DNA of 64,000 nt from Deltaproteobacteria bacterium YD0425bin51. Lineage in GTDB: Bacteria; Desulfobacterota; Desulfobacteria; Desulfobacterales; YD0425bin51. A program made the translations under genes and the position numbers. Below are positions 18,126 to 28,800 of this stretch, piece by piece. Under the pieces are notes generated by a model. That model made no database searches and was not told the origin of the DNA. It saw only the letters and a list, made by a program, of their open reading frames with translations. Within the stretch, counting starts at the first letter, position 1; each line of letters begins with the position of its first letter. Where the stretch lies: NCBI GenBank assembly GCA_002753225.1, contig PDZS01000006.1:1-64000 (forward strand), written 5' to 3'.

Positions 18126-19538
18126 TTACCATCCCCAATTAAGGTATTTATGAATTGAATCAGCAGCTTTTCTTCCAGCGCCCATTGCAAGTATTACTGT
18201 TGCCTGTCCAGTTACAATATCTCCCCCTGCCCATACCCCTTTTTTTGTGGTTTTACCATTTTCTAAGTCTGCTATAATATATCCCCCTTTGTTTAAGGAA
18301 AGACCTTCAGTTGATCTTGTAAGTAAAGGATTTGCTCCAGCGCCTACTGCAACAACTACTAAATCGCAGTCAACTATAAATTCAGAGCCTTTTAGAGGAA
18401 CTGGTTTCCTTCTTCCTGAAGCATCAGGTTCTCCTAGTTCCATTTTAATACATTCCATTCCGATAACGCGACCTTTATCATTTCCTATGAATTTAGTAGG
18501 ATTTGTAAGGAGTTTAAATTCAATCCCTTCTTCTTCAGCATGATGAATTTCAGCAGATCTTGCAGGCATTTCCTGACGTGATCTTCTGTAAACGATGCTG
18601 ACATGTTCAGCTCCAAGCCTCATAGCTGTTCTTGCTGAATCCATTGCAACGTTTCCAGCTCCAAGTACCGCTACATTTTTTCCCATTGGTATTGGTGTGT
18701 CAACATTAGGAAAAAGATAGGCTTTCATAAGGTTTGCTCTTGTTAAGTATTCATTTGCAGAAAGAACTCCAATCAAATTTTCGCCTGGTATATTCATAAA
18801 ATAAGGAAGACCAGCACCTACTCCAACATAAACAGCATCATAGCCTTCCTGAAACAATTCATCTACTGTTACAGATTTACCTACTACTGTATTGCAATTA
18901 ATTTTTACGCCAAGTTTTTCTAGTGTTGCTACTTCTGATGCAACAATAGATTTAGGAAGTCTAAATTCAGGGATTCCATATACAAGAACGCCTCCAGTTT
19001 TATGAAAAGCTTCCAGAACTGTTACGTCATGTCCTTTTAAAATAAGGTCACCTGCAACTGTAAGCCCTGATGGACCAGATCCCACAACTGCTATTTTTTT
19101 ACCTGTAGATTTCATTTTTGAAGGTATTTCACCTTTTCCATAAAGTCTCTCAAAATCTGCTGCAAATCTTTCTAAGTTACCAATTGCAACAGGTTCTGCT
19201 TTTTTACCAACTATACATTTACCTTCGCATTGAATTTCCTGAGGACATACTCGTCCGCATATTGCAGGAAGACTATTTTTTTCCCATATTTTTTTAATGG
19301 ATTCAGCAAATTTGCCTTCACCAATAAGATTTATGAATCCTGGTATATCTACTCCTACTGGACATCCTTCTATACAGCTTGGTTTCTTGCATTGAAGGCA
19401 TCTTTTTGCTTCAGCCATTGCTGCTTCTTTTGAATATCCAAGAGGGACTTCCTCAAAATTTCTCTTTCTTACTTCAGCCTTTTGCTCTGGCATTGACTGC
19501 CTAGATGATTTTTCTTTTTGTGTTGTTTTCTCACTCAT
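18126..19538 (-). CDS. nfnB: NfnB-type NADPH oxidoreductase / glutamate synthase small-subunit-like
   Basis: This 470-residue flavoprotein has two N-terminal Cys clusters (CLQCKKPSCIEGCP and ICGRVCPQEIQCEGKC) that can carry [4Fe-4S] centres. FAD binding is IAVVGSGPSGLTVAG, and NADP binding is VAVLGAGNVAMDSARTAMRL. The C-terminus has GVWAGGDIVTGQATVILAMG. Sequence alone would fit the small subunit of glutamate synthase. Its partner, 41 bases upstream, is an NfnA/SudB-type protein, which makes the two-subunit NADH-dependent ferredoxin:NADP oxidoreductase (or SudAB) the better reading. In that complex this subunit performs flavin-based electron bifurcation. Confidence 0.85.
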   Translation of the reverse strand: MSEKTTQKEKSSRQSMPEQKAEVRKRNFEEVPLGYSKEAAMAEAKRCLQCKKPSCIEGCPVGVDIPGFINLIGEGKFAESIKKIWEKNSLPAICGRVCPQEIQCEGKCIVGKKAEPVAIGNLERFAADFERLYGKGEIPSKMKSTGKKIAVVGSGPSGLTVAGDLILKGHDVTVLEAFHKTGGVLVYGIPEFRLPKSIVASEVATLEKLGVKINCNTVVGKSVTVDELFQEGYDAVYVGVGAGLPYFMNIPGENLIGVLSANEYLTRANLMKAYLFPNVDTPIPMGKNVAVLGAGNVAMDSARTAMRLGAEHVSIVYRRSRQEMPARSAEIHHAEEEGIEFKLLTNPTKFIGNDKGRVIGMECIKMELGEPDASGRRKPVPLKGSEFIVDCDLVVVAVGAGANPLLTRSTEGLSLNKGGYIIADLENGKTTKKGVWAGGDIVTGQATVILAMGAGRKAADSIHKYLNWGW

Positions 19539-19579
19539 TGCTTACCATCCTTATTAACTTATTCTTTTTTTAAATATTA

Positions 19580-20416
19580 TTAAGCAGCTTTTTTTGAAGC
19601 TTCAAATTTAAGCCTGCAGTTTTCTTCTTCTTCTCTGTATGCTTGAAGCCTTTTCATAAGTTCATCATAATCTACAGCGTGTCCGTCAAATTCAGGACCT
19701 TCAACACATGCAAATTTTGTTTTACCACCAACAGATACACGACAACCTCCGCACATGCCTGTACCATCAATCATGATTGGATTTAAGCTGACTATTGTTT
19801 TTACATCATAATCTTTTGTAATTTTTGATACAAATTTCATCATAGGAACAGGTCCTATTCCAACAGCAAGTGCAACTTTTGTTTTGTCTAAAATATTTTT
19901 TAAAACTTCTGTTACAAAACCTTTGTGTCCATAAGATCCATCATCTGTGCATACATAAAATTCGTCAGAAGCTTCTTTCATTTTATCTTCCAAAATAAGA
20001 AGGGATTTTGTTCTAGCTCCAATAATGCTTATGACATGATTACCCATTTTCTTTAGTCCGCGAGTTATGGGATATAGAACAGCAACACCTGTACCGCCGC
20101 CAACACATACGACTGTCCCAACTTTATCTAAATGAGTTGCTTGACCAAGAGGTCCTATTACATCTTGATAACCTTCCCCTACTTTAAGGGTTTTAAAAAG
20201 AGCAGTTGATTTTCCTACAACCATATAAATAATTGTTATGGTTCCTTTCTCAGGATCAGTATCTGCCATAGTTAAAGGTATACGTTCACCTTCTTCATTT
20301 GCTTTTAAAATTACGAACTGCCCAGGTTTTGCTTTTTTTGCAATTGAAGGCGCTTCGATCTCATTTAGTACTACTGTCCCTTCAGCCATTTCCTCACGTT
20401 TTACAATTTTATACAT
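19580..20416 (-). CDS. nfnA: NfnA-type NADH-binding FAD/[2Fe-2S] subunit (SudB-like)
   Basis: This 278-residue protein has a ferredoxin-reductase-like fold. The N-terminal beta barrel includes a RIPLT flavin-binding motif. The NAD domain has VCVGGGTGVAVLYPI and VALAVGIGPVPMMK. A C-terminal [2Fe-2S] motif (IDGTGMCGGCRV, then a Cys in KFACVEGPEF) lies at about residues 218-242. This matches NfnA/SudB and also resembles dihydroorotate dehydrogenase electron-transfer subunits (PyrK). The neighbour nfnB, not pyrD, decides the call. The pair would balance NADH, NADPH and reduced ferredoxin pools in an anaerobe. Confidence 0.85.
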   Translation of the reverse strand: MYKIVKREEMAEGTVVLNEIEAPSIAKKAKPGQFVILKANEEGERIPLTMADTDPEKGTITIIYMVVGKSTALFKTLKVGEGYQDVIGPLGQATHLDKVGTVVCVGGGTGVAVLYPITRGLKKMGNHVISIIGARTKSLLILEDKMKEASDEFYVCTDDGSYGHKGFVTEVLKNILDKTKVALAVGIGPVPMMKFVSKITKDYDVKTIVSLNPIMIDGTGMCGGCRVSVGGKTKFACVEGPEFDGHAVDYDELMKRLQAYREEEENCRLKFEASKKAA

Positions 20417-20513
20417 TATCCTTACCTCCAGAATAAAAGATTTAATTAGTTTTATTATAAGGTCAAAAAAAATGAAATTTAACCTCTTCTTAAATTTGAG
20501 TCAATCTTATATT

Positions 20514-23500
20514 TTATTGAATTGTAATTTCTAACTTTTGCGCAATTTCTGTTAATGTTTTTTCAGCATCTGCAAAATCAAAATTATTTATTTGATATTC
20601 AAGGATCTCAATTTCTTTTTCCAGATCTGATTTTTCAAAATATTTTTTGATATCTAAAAAATATTCCTCTGATTCTGGATTATTATTTTTGATGAACTCA
20701 TTTAATTTTATAAGCATTGGAGCTATTTCTTGTGGATTAAGAATTGATTTGTCATAAGAAACATCTTTAGATGACTCAGGATTTATTTTTTGAATATCAT
20801 TAATATAATTATTTTCAGCTTTCTGAGGCTGTAGACCAAATTCAATAGTAAAATAAAAAGAGCTCCCTTTACCTAACTCACTTTCTACTCCTATTTTACC
20901 ACCCATTATTTCAACTAGCTTTTTACTTATTGTAAGTCCAATACCTGTGCCTCCATATTTTCTTATAGAAGAACCATCTGCTTGAGAAAAAAGATCGAAA
21001 ATTTTTGGCAAATGCTCTTTAGCTATCCCTATACCTGTATCTTTTACTAAAAATTTTAGCTTAGCACTCTTGGAAAGCTTTTCAACTAATTCTACACTAA
21101 TAAGAATATCACCTTTTTCAGTGAACTTCACAGCATTGCTTACAAGTTTTAAAAGAATTTGTTTTAAATGCTCTGAATCTCCATTCAGAGCGATTGGAAC
21201 ATCATCTGCAATATAACTAATCATCTTAATTCTTTTTTTATCAGCATCATAGCGAAACTGCTCCAAAAGATTAAGAATATCCTTTAAATTGAAATTCATT
21301 CTCTTTATTGATAGTTCATTCTTATCTATTGCCGAAAAATTTAAAATATCATTTATGATTTCCATAAGGTTATGAGAAGCAGATTTTATTCCAATTAAGT
21401 AATTTTTTTGTTTAGAAGTTAAATCTGTCTTTAAAATAAGTTCATTCATATTCATTATTATGTTCATAGGTGTCTTTATTTCATGACTTATGTTGGATAT
21501 GAACTCATTTTTAAGTTTATCCAAAAGTAGTTGCTTCTGATAAAGTTCACTTAGTTTTGCCCGCTCTGCCTCATTTTTACGTATGCTTAGCCAGATAAAA
21601 AATTTGACAATAAGTACTAGTAAAATTATTAAAAAAGAAAGTGAAAGAGATATGAACCATTTTTTTAGCCAAAATGGTGGTAGTATTTCAAATGACATGG
21701 ACCTTATAGGACTTTTTTTCCCATCTTCTGCAACTGCTTGTATATAAAAAGTAAAATTGCCATAGGGAAGATTAGTATAATTTACCTGCTTTATATTTGT
21801 ATCTTTACTCCAATCTTTATCAAATCCTTTTAGATAATATTTATAAATAATACTGTCAGGTAAGTATGCGTAAATTGCATTGAAATAAAAGGTAATATGA
21901 TTTTCTGAATAAGAAAGAGGTTTGATAAGCCTATCAAACTTATAGACATTTTCGTTTATTTCAACCTTATCAGATAAAACTAATTCAGGTCCTGTGATTT
22001 TATCATTTGTAATATCAATTGGGAGCCTTGACATACCATTATAAGTTCCAATATATGCATAAAAGTCATCCAGCATAATTCCATGAATATATATCGAATT
22101 TGATGGTAATCCGCGATTTTTATCCAGAAATAAATCTATTTTATATTGTTGATTAATACGATATAGACCTTTGGATGTTCCTACCCAAAGTCTCTTTTTT
22201 TTGTCTACAGCAAAAGAACTGATTTCATCTTCTTTTAAAAACGGTAATATTTCAAACTTACCATTTATATAGCGGCATACTCCTTTTTGAGTACCAATTA
22301 ATAATCCCCAATCCTCTTGTTCTAAAAGCATCCAGATAGTATTATGAGATAAACCGTTTTCTGTTGTAAAATGTTCCCATTTTCCTTTATTATAAAATGA
22401 TAAACCTGCTTCTGTTCCAGCCCAAATATCTCCTTCTTTATTTTCTAAAAGCGCCCATATGGTATTGCTTTTTAATCCAGAATTTGTATTTATTTCTATT
22501 GTCATTTTATTATGTTGGTAAGAAAATAATCCATTATAGGTTCCTACCCAATATTTACCCTTCTTATTTTTAATTATAGAAATAGTAGCTTCATTATATA
22601 GCTTATAATGTTGTTTGTTTTTTATATCATAATAAAATAGACCTTGATCAGTACTTGCGAAAAGTTTTTCATCATCAATTAAAAACGAGTTTACAAAACT
22701 TGTCTCTATAAAAGGCTCTACACCGTTTGATGTTATTTTGACAACTCCTTGTTCTCCGCTAATATATAAATTACCATCTGTATCTTTTTTGAAATCAGTT
22801 ACAGTCTTACCTGCAAGCTCTTCATCATAATTTACAATGTCACGATTAATTATCATTGAGAGTCCTCCCCAACGAGTTATCCATAGATTACCCTCGCGGT
22901 CAAATAAACCTCCAGATATAGAAGGTTTATGCAGGATATCATTAGAATAAACTATTGATGCATAAGGAGATTTTTCCCATATGGATCCTTCAGAAGCTAT
23001 CCATAAAGTGCTTCCTTTGTTAGGGATAATATTTATAATGGAATCTTTTAGGGGTGAATTTTCTACTATCGTAATTTCCCCATTTTTTAACTGGTATAAA
23101 GCAGTTTTATCCGCTATATAGATTGCGTTATTATAATCAGAATAATATATGGCTTGAATTGATAAGTTGACATTAGCTAATTGTTTAAATTCATTTTTTT
23201 CAGGCGTCCACTCATATAAACGATCTTTTGCCGCTACAAATACATGACCTAAAGGAGAACCTGTAATCAGGGAATATCTTGAAGCATCAATATTATCAAT
23301 TGGATATGTTTTAATTGTGCTATTATTTAAATAAGTTACTCCTTTGGTTGTTAATATCCAAATTCCTTGTTTAGTATCTGGCCATATATCTATTACGTCA
23401 TTATCTAATAATCCATTTTTATCTGTGTAGTTAATAAATATGTCATCAATTAAAGATGCAACTCCCCCTGAAAAACCAAACCAAATATTTTTTTGTGCGT

Positions 23501-23759
23501 CTTCGACAATTTTTTTAATTATACTTCCACCCAGTCCATCCTTTTCAGTAAAAGATTTAAAATATTTTCCATCAAATCTGCTAATCCCGTTATATGTTCC
23601 AAACCATAAATATCCTTTATGATCCTGAAATGCAGTATAGACATCATTTTGTGACAATCCTTCATCAATAGTATAATGTCTAATAGGTAATTTGTGTGCT
23701 ATAGCAGGTGAATCAATAATAAATAAAAAAAATATGATAAGGATATTCAATTTTTTCAT
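20514..23759 (-). CDS. periplasmic-propeller sensor histidine kinase
   Basis: This 1081-residue membrane sensor has a signal peptide (ends near IAHK). About 600 residues of two-component-regulator propeller blades follow, with repeated patterns such as GYLWFGTYNGISRFDG and GDIWAGTEAGLSFYN. Then comes a Y_Y_Y domain (YYLKGFDKDWSK, LPYGNFTFYIQAV) and one membrane span near residue 710-730. HisKA has phosphoacceptor His759 in NISHEIKTPM. HATPase_c has intact N (LLKLVSNAVKF), G1 (VKDTGIGIA) and G2 (GGTGIGLTISKKL) boxes. No receiver or DNA-binding domain is present. The last 100 residues form a helical segment like a degenerate Hpt with no histidine. The gene starts 2 bases after the TgpA-like gene. 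No response regulator is in the window. Confidence 0.9.
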   Translation of the reverse strand: MKKLNILIIFFLFIIDSPAIAHKLPIRHYTIDEGLSQNDVYTAFQDHKGYLWFGTYNGISRFDGKYFKSFTEKDGLGGSIIKKIVEDAQKNIWFGFSGGVASLIDDIFINYTDKNGLLDNDVIDIWPDTKQGIWILTTKGVTYLNNSTIKTYPIDNIDASRYSLITGSPLGHVFVAAKDRLYEWTPEKNEFKQLANVNLSIQAIYYSDYNNAIYIADKTALYQLKNGEITIVENSPLKDSIINIIPNKGSTLWIASEGSIWEKSPYASIVYSNDILHKPSISGGLFDREGNLWITRWGGLSMIINRDIVNYDEELAGKTVTDFKKDTDGNLYISGEQGVVKITSNGVEPFIETSFVNSFLIDDEKLFASTDQGLFYYDIKNKQHYKLYNEATISIIKNKKGKYWVGTYNGLFSYQHNKMTIEINTNSGLKSNTIWALLENKEGDIWAGTEAGLSFYNKGKWEHFTTENGLSHNTIWMLLEQEDWGLLIGTQKGVCRYINGKFEILPFLKEDEISSFAVDKKKRLWVGTSKGLYRINQQYKIDLFLDKNRGLPSNSIYIHGIMLDDFYAYIGTYNGMSRLPIDITNDKITGPELVLSDKVEINENVYKFDRLIKPLSYSENHITFYFNAIYAYLPDSIIYKYYLKGFDKDWSKDTNIKQVNYTNLPYGNFTFYIQAVAEDGKKSPIRSMSFEILPPFWLKKWFISLSLSFLIILLVLIVKFFIWLSIRKNEAERAKLSELYQKQLLLDKLKNEFISNISHEIKTPMNIIMNMNELILKTDLTSKQKNYLIGIKSASHNLMEIINDILNFSAIDKNELSIKRMNFNLKDILNLLEQFRYDADKKRIKMISYIADDVPIALNGDSEHLKQILLKLVSNAVKFTEKGDILISVELVEKLSKSAKLKFLVKDTGIGIAKEHLPKIFDLFSQADGSSIRKYGGTGIGLTISKKLVEIMGGKIGVESELGKGSSFYFTIEFGLQPQKAENNYINDIQKINPESSKDVSYDKSILNPQEIAPMLIKLNEFIKNNNPESEEYFLDIKKYFEKSDLEKEIEILEYQINNFDFADAEKTLTEIAQKLEITIQ

Positions 23760-23761
23760 TC

Positions 23762-25741
23762 CTAAAGCCTTTTGTAATAAGAAAATATATTTAATTTACA
23801 CTCTTTTACAAGCAAATGGAATTTAGTTTTTTCTTCTTGTGAAATACCTATTGGATCAAAGCGATATCTGTAATGAATTTTTAAAATTTCTTGAAGATTA
23901 GGTACATTAATTCTATGAACCCAATTCGAAAATGTCTCCCAATTATTACGTTTGTATCCCAAATCATTCAGCAAAAGCTCAATCTCATAAAAACATGAGT
24001 CCTTACCTGTATAAATTGGCAAGAAAGATGATGATATTTCTTTACTCACAGTTCTTTTTGATTTTTTTGGAATATATAGTCTAAATATAAGGATAATAAT
24101 CAAAGGAAATATCAGCCACTTTAGAAAATCTTTGTTTTTATTGGCTGCAATTTGCCACCGCAAATTTGATATGGAAAAAACAACCCATTCCCATAAGTCA
24201 GACATAAACTGTGAAATATTATTTTCTTTAGATGATTCTATAATAGGAGGTGTTGTATCAAAATTTACCCAAACTCCATTTACATAAGCAATACTCCATG
24301 CATGAGCATCTCTTTTGCGAACAAGGAATTTATTTTCCCATACGCTAAATTCTGTAACCATGAATCCAGTTGAATAACGGGCTGGAATACCTCCTGCTCT
24401 TAAAAGTAATACAGTTGCTGTGGCAAAGTATTCACAATGACCAGATTTTGATTTTTTTAAAAAAAATTCAATTGGACTATTCTCATTTTCATTTTTAGAA
24501 TTCAAATTTAGAGAATAAGAGAAATTATGTAAAAAAAATAATCTAATCCTTTTCATTGCTTCATCTGTAGGTATTGAATTTAGAGACAACTTATTTGCTA
24601 TTTCATGAACAACAGCTTTTTCCTGTTCAGGAATAAACAAATCGTTTTTATCAGGAGGACTATCATTAGAAATTTCTGGATTAAACCAAACGTCATATTT
24701 TATCAATCCAGGTACTTCTTCAACTTTGACTGTCCCCAACGAATTTTTTGATATTTTTAAATCAGATAGTCCATCTATTTTAAACACACCTAAAGGAAGC
24801 TTTAATATACCTTTGCCATTTTTAATTAATGAGCTTATTTTTATTTTTTTACCAGAACCTTTAAATGATAAAAGATCCCATTTAATAATATTTCCTTCTG
24901 GAAATAAGTTTATAAAATTATCATTTTTAGAAAACCATCTAGAAAATTTGTAGATTGTATAACTTGCTTCTCTCAAAAGTAAAGGAATATCTTCATCTTT
25001 AGCCTCTACCCTGAAAAGAATTTTATCTGACTGCTTTAATGTACCAATTTCTCCTATTGCTGTTATGTTTTGGTAGGGGTCTGCATCTGTATTTTCTGTA
25101 TCATAAAACCATTCTAAACTTTTTTGTTCTAAAAAGAGCTGGAATCTATTTAATCCGATACTGCCTATATACCCAATAAGCCCTCCAAAAATGAGAATGA
25201 GTATCCATAGTAAGATAGAATAACGTTTTGGTCTTATGGAAAAAAGTGCAAAACAGGATAATAAAAATATAGTAATATAAAGGATATTAGTTCTATTGTT
25301 TGCAGCAGTAGCTGAGAGCACACAAAGGCTGAAATATGGGTAAGTTAGATTCATGTAAAGGGGAGTTCTTTCCTTTTCCTGCTTTCTAAGAATCAAAGAC
25401 ATAGCTCGAATATCTAATTCATTTTTAGAAGAATAGCATTGAGCTAAAATTAATGGGAAAAAACTTACAGGTAGACATTCTATAACAAGATAAATCAAGT
25501 GTGTAGATCGTGCAGAAAAGATGTGCCAAACTAATGTTCCTATGAATATAATTGTGCATATATCTGATATTCGTTTTAGTTCTAAATAAGAGAAATCCCA
25601 TCTCAAATTAATTATTTTAGCGCTCTCAATTGCTAAAACAATAGGAATAGCTATCAAAAAAAGTTTTGTTTGCAATCCCCAAAATAAAAGAGATGCACTA
25701 ATCAAAAAAGGGGGAGTTTTCATTTGCTTTTTGAAAATCAA
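23762..25741 (-). CDS. TgpA-like membrane transglutaminase (DUF3488 family)
   Basis: This 659-residue protein has several N-terminal membrane spans (roughly residues 1-200). A large periplasmic part contains a transglutaminase-like core: Cys436 in SGHCEYFATATV, His in RDAHAWS and Asp in FDTTP. A further span lies near residue 545-560, followed by a cytoplasmic tail. This is the TgpA architecture, an essential inner-membrane protein in Pseudomonas whose substrate is uncertain. The longest start is TTG at 25741. An ATG at 25723 is possible, and neither has a clear ribosome binding site. The sensor kinase gene follows after 2 bases. An A2M gene is divergent, 94 bases away. Confidence 0.87.
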   Translation of the reverse strand: MIFKKQMKTPPFLISASLLFWGLQTKLFLIAIPIVLAIESAKIINLRWDFSYLELKRISDICTIIFIGTLVWHIFSARSTHLIYLVIECLPVSFFPLILAQCYSSKNELDIRAMSLILRKQEKERTPLYMNLTYPYFSLCVLSATAANNRTNILYITIFLLSCFALFSIRPKRYSILLWILILIFGGLIGYIGSIGLNRFQLFLEQKSLEWFYDTENTDADPYQNITAIGEIGTLKQSDKILFRVEAKDEDIPLLLREASYTIYKFSRWFSKNDNFINLFPEGNIIKWDLLSFKGSGKKIKISSLIKNGKGILKLPLGVFKIDGLSDLKISKNSLGTVKVEEVPGLIKYDVWFNPEISNDSPPDKNDLFIPEQEKAVVHEIANKLSLNSIPTDEAMKRIRLFFLHNFSYSLNLNSKNENENSPIEFFLKKSKSGHCEYFATATVLLLRAGGIPARYSTGFMVTEFSVWENKFLVRKRDAHAWSIAYVNGVWVNFDTTPPIIESSKENNISQFMSDLWEWVVFSISNLRWQIAANKNKDFLKWLIFPLIIILIFRLYIPKKSKRTVSKEISSSFLPIYTGKDSCFYEIELLLNDLGYKRNNWETFSNWVHRINVPNLQEILKIHYRYRFDPIGISQEEKTKFHLLVKECKLNIFSYYKRL

Positions 25742-25766
25742 AAGGATATCTACCTAGCATAGTTTA

Positions 25767-25795
25767 TTGACACATAATAAGCTTTTTGAGATACT
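25767..25795 (+). promoter_or_regulatory. candidate sigma-70 promoter of the A2M gene
   Basis: A perfect -35 box TTGACA (25767-25772) is followed after 17 bases by GATACT (25790-25795). It lies about 40 bases upstream of the A2M start. The ribosome binding site AGGA is at 25824-25827. Confidence 0.55.
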
Positions 25796-25835
25796 TCTTG
25801 TACTATAAAAACTTGTTTATTTTAGGATTATAATC

Positions 25836-28800
25836 ATGAAGAAATCAATTATTTTTTTATTATTTTTTATTATCCCTTTCACCCTTATTCAAAGTGAAGG
25901 CAAAAGTATGTCAGACGATAACTTTAATTATGAAAGTTTATGGCAGGAAGTAAATGATTCTATAAAAAAAGGGCTACCTAAATCTACCCTCTCTTTACTT
26001 GAAAAGATATATTCAAATGCAAAGAAAAATAAAAATACGTCAGAAAGCATTAAAGGATTGATTTATAAATGTTATTATCTTCAGCAGGTTGAAGAAGATA
26101 CTCTTGTTAAAATCCAAAAAGAACTAAATGATGAACTAAAATCAAGTGAATTTCCAATGAATGCAGTTTTAAATTCAATGATGGCAGAAATTTATTGGAA
26201 TTATTACTTAAATAACAGATGGAAATTTTTAGATCGAACTAATGCTGCTAATTTTAATATAGATGACATGAGGACTTGGGATTTAAAGAAAATTGTTGAA
26301 AAAGTTATGGAGCATTATGATAAATCTATTGAAAATAAAGATGGTCTAAAAAATATAAAAATAGATATTTTAAATAAAATTTTACATAAAGGGAATTCTG
26401 AAAAATTAAGGCCAACTCTTTATGATTTCTTAATTCATAGAGCAATTGACTTTTTTATAAATTCTGAATCTTCATTAACAAAGCCAATATACCAATTCAC
26501 ATTAAACAACGAAGATTTTTTATCCATATCTGATAAGTTTATTTCACTTAAAATAGATAACAATAAAGATAGGCTCTCTTTTGAGTATAAAGCAATAACT
26601 TTACTTCAGGAAGTATTGAAATTTCATTCAAAAGATGAAAATCTTGAAACTCTTGTTGATACTGACTTAAAAAGGCTTGAATATGTTTATAATGTAGCAG
26701 TTTTATCAAATAAAGATGTTGTCTATGAGAATGTTTTAAAAAGTATGGCTGAAAAATATAAAGGGAACTCTGTTGAATCTGAAATTCTTTTTAAAATTGC
26801 AAAATTGTATCATCAGCAGGGATTAAAATATAAACCTAAATTTTCTGAACATCTAAAATGGAAAATAAAAGATGCTTATCAAATTTGCAAAAGCATAATT
26901 GAAAAATATCCTAATTCATATGGAGCAGGATTAGGGAAAGAACTTTTAGATGAAATAGAAACAAAAAATATAAATTTCTCTTTAGAAAGAGCAGTCATAC
27001 CGAATAAAGATTTTTTAGGACTTCTTAACTATAAGAATATTGATAAAATTTATCTGAAAATAGTACAAACTGATAGAGAAGAATTGAGAGAAAAGAGAAA
27101 TAGTTATTATGATGATATGATAAATTTTTTTTTAGATAAATCGTCTTTAAAATCATGGGAATTAAAGCTCCCAGATGATAGAGATTTTCAGAGTCACTCT
27201 CTTGAATTTAAATTAGATAAATTAGAACCCGGCGAATATGTTATTTTTATATCAAATGATCAAAATTTTAATAAAAAGAAAAAAGCTGTTGCTTATAATT
27301 TTTTTACAGTTACAAATATTTCTTATATTCAAAGGAATAACAGTGAGAAAGGTTTGGAATTTATAGTTGTTGAAAGAGAATCAGGTAAACCAATTGATAA
27401 AACAAAAATTCAGACATGGCGAGAACACTACTCTAAACTTACTCATAGATATAATCTAAAAAAAGGAGAGCTCTTTTTTACAGATTTACAAGGGTATGCA
27501 AATATTGCAAAAGGAGTAGAGGGTAATAATAGTAATTTCTGGGTTGAGTTTATAAAAGATAACGATTCTTTTATGACAGATAACAGCTACGCTCTATATA
27601 GAAATTATCCTCAAAATGAAAGGATTGCCACTTTTTTCTTTATAGACAGAGGAATTTATAGACCAGGTCAGACATTATATTTTAAAGGAATAATGCTTAA
27701 TTTAAATTCAAAAGATGGAGAAAAAACAAAGATTTTACCAAGATATTCTTCAAATATAGTCTTATATGATGTAAACAGTCAAAAAGTGAGCGAGCTGAAT
27801 TTAACAACAAATGAATATGGAACATTTTCAGGAAGCTTTATAATTCCAAAGGGGCTGTTAAACGGAGATTTTACAATATCAGATTCGTATGGTTCCTGTG
27901 CTTTTAGTGTTGAAGAATATAAAAGGCCGAAATTTTATGTAAGTTTTAAAGCTCAAGAAGAGAGTTATAAATTAAATGATAAAATAAAAATAACAGGTGA
28001 AGCAAAGGCTTATGCTGGATTTAATATTGATAATGCTCAAGTAAAATATAGAGTTATAAGAAATACTTTTTATCCTTATTTGTGGAAATTTGACTCTTTT
28101 ATACCTTTTATAGGTGCTAGTCCAGATATGGAGATTGCAAATGGAGTTTCAAAAACTAATGATAAGGGGGAATTTGAAGTAGAGTTTCAGGCTGCTGCTG
28201 ATTCAACTGTTGATCCTCAGTTTCAGCCTGCCTTTAATTTTGTAATATATGCAGATGTTACAGACTTAAACGGTGAAACAAGAAGTTCTCAAAAAACAAT
28301 AACAATAGGCTACACAGCTTTAATATTAAACATATCCTTTGATGAAGATATAGATAAAGATAATAAGGATTATCCTTTCACAATTAATCCAACAAATCTA
28401 TCTCATGAACCTGTGAAAGCAGCAGGTGAAATCAATATTTTTAAATTAAAGCCTGCATCAGATAAAATTTTTAGAAAACGTTTATGGAGCTATTTTCCTG
28501 ATAAACATTTAATGAACAAAAAAGAATTTGGCGAAATTTTTCATTATGATTCTTATGAAAACGAAGATGATTACAGAACTTGGGAGAGAGAAGAAAAGGT
28601 GTTTTCAGAAAAATTTGATTCACAAAAATCCCTTTCCTATAAGTTTCAAAATATGGAAAATCTTGTAAGCGGTAAATATGTGGCAGAAATTTCGGCAAAA
28701 GACAAATTCGGAATCAGCGTAAAAGAATTAAAGTATTTCACTCTATATTCTAAAAATGATAATAAGCCCCCATTTCCTTCTATAGATTGGTTTTGCCTTA

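Noticed and set aside
18126..19538. Glutamate synthase small subunit (GltD) as the final call
   Set aside because: No gltB is nearby, and the adjacent gene encodes the NfnA/SudB partner, so the NfnB reading is better supported.
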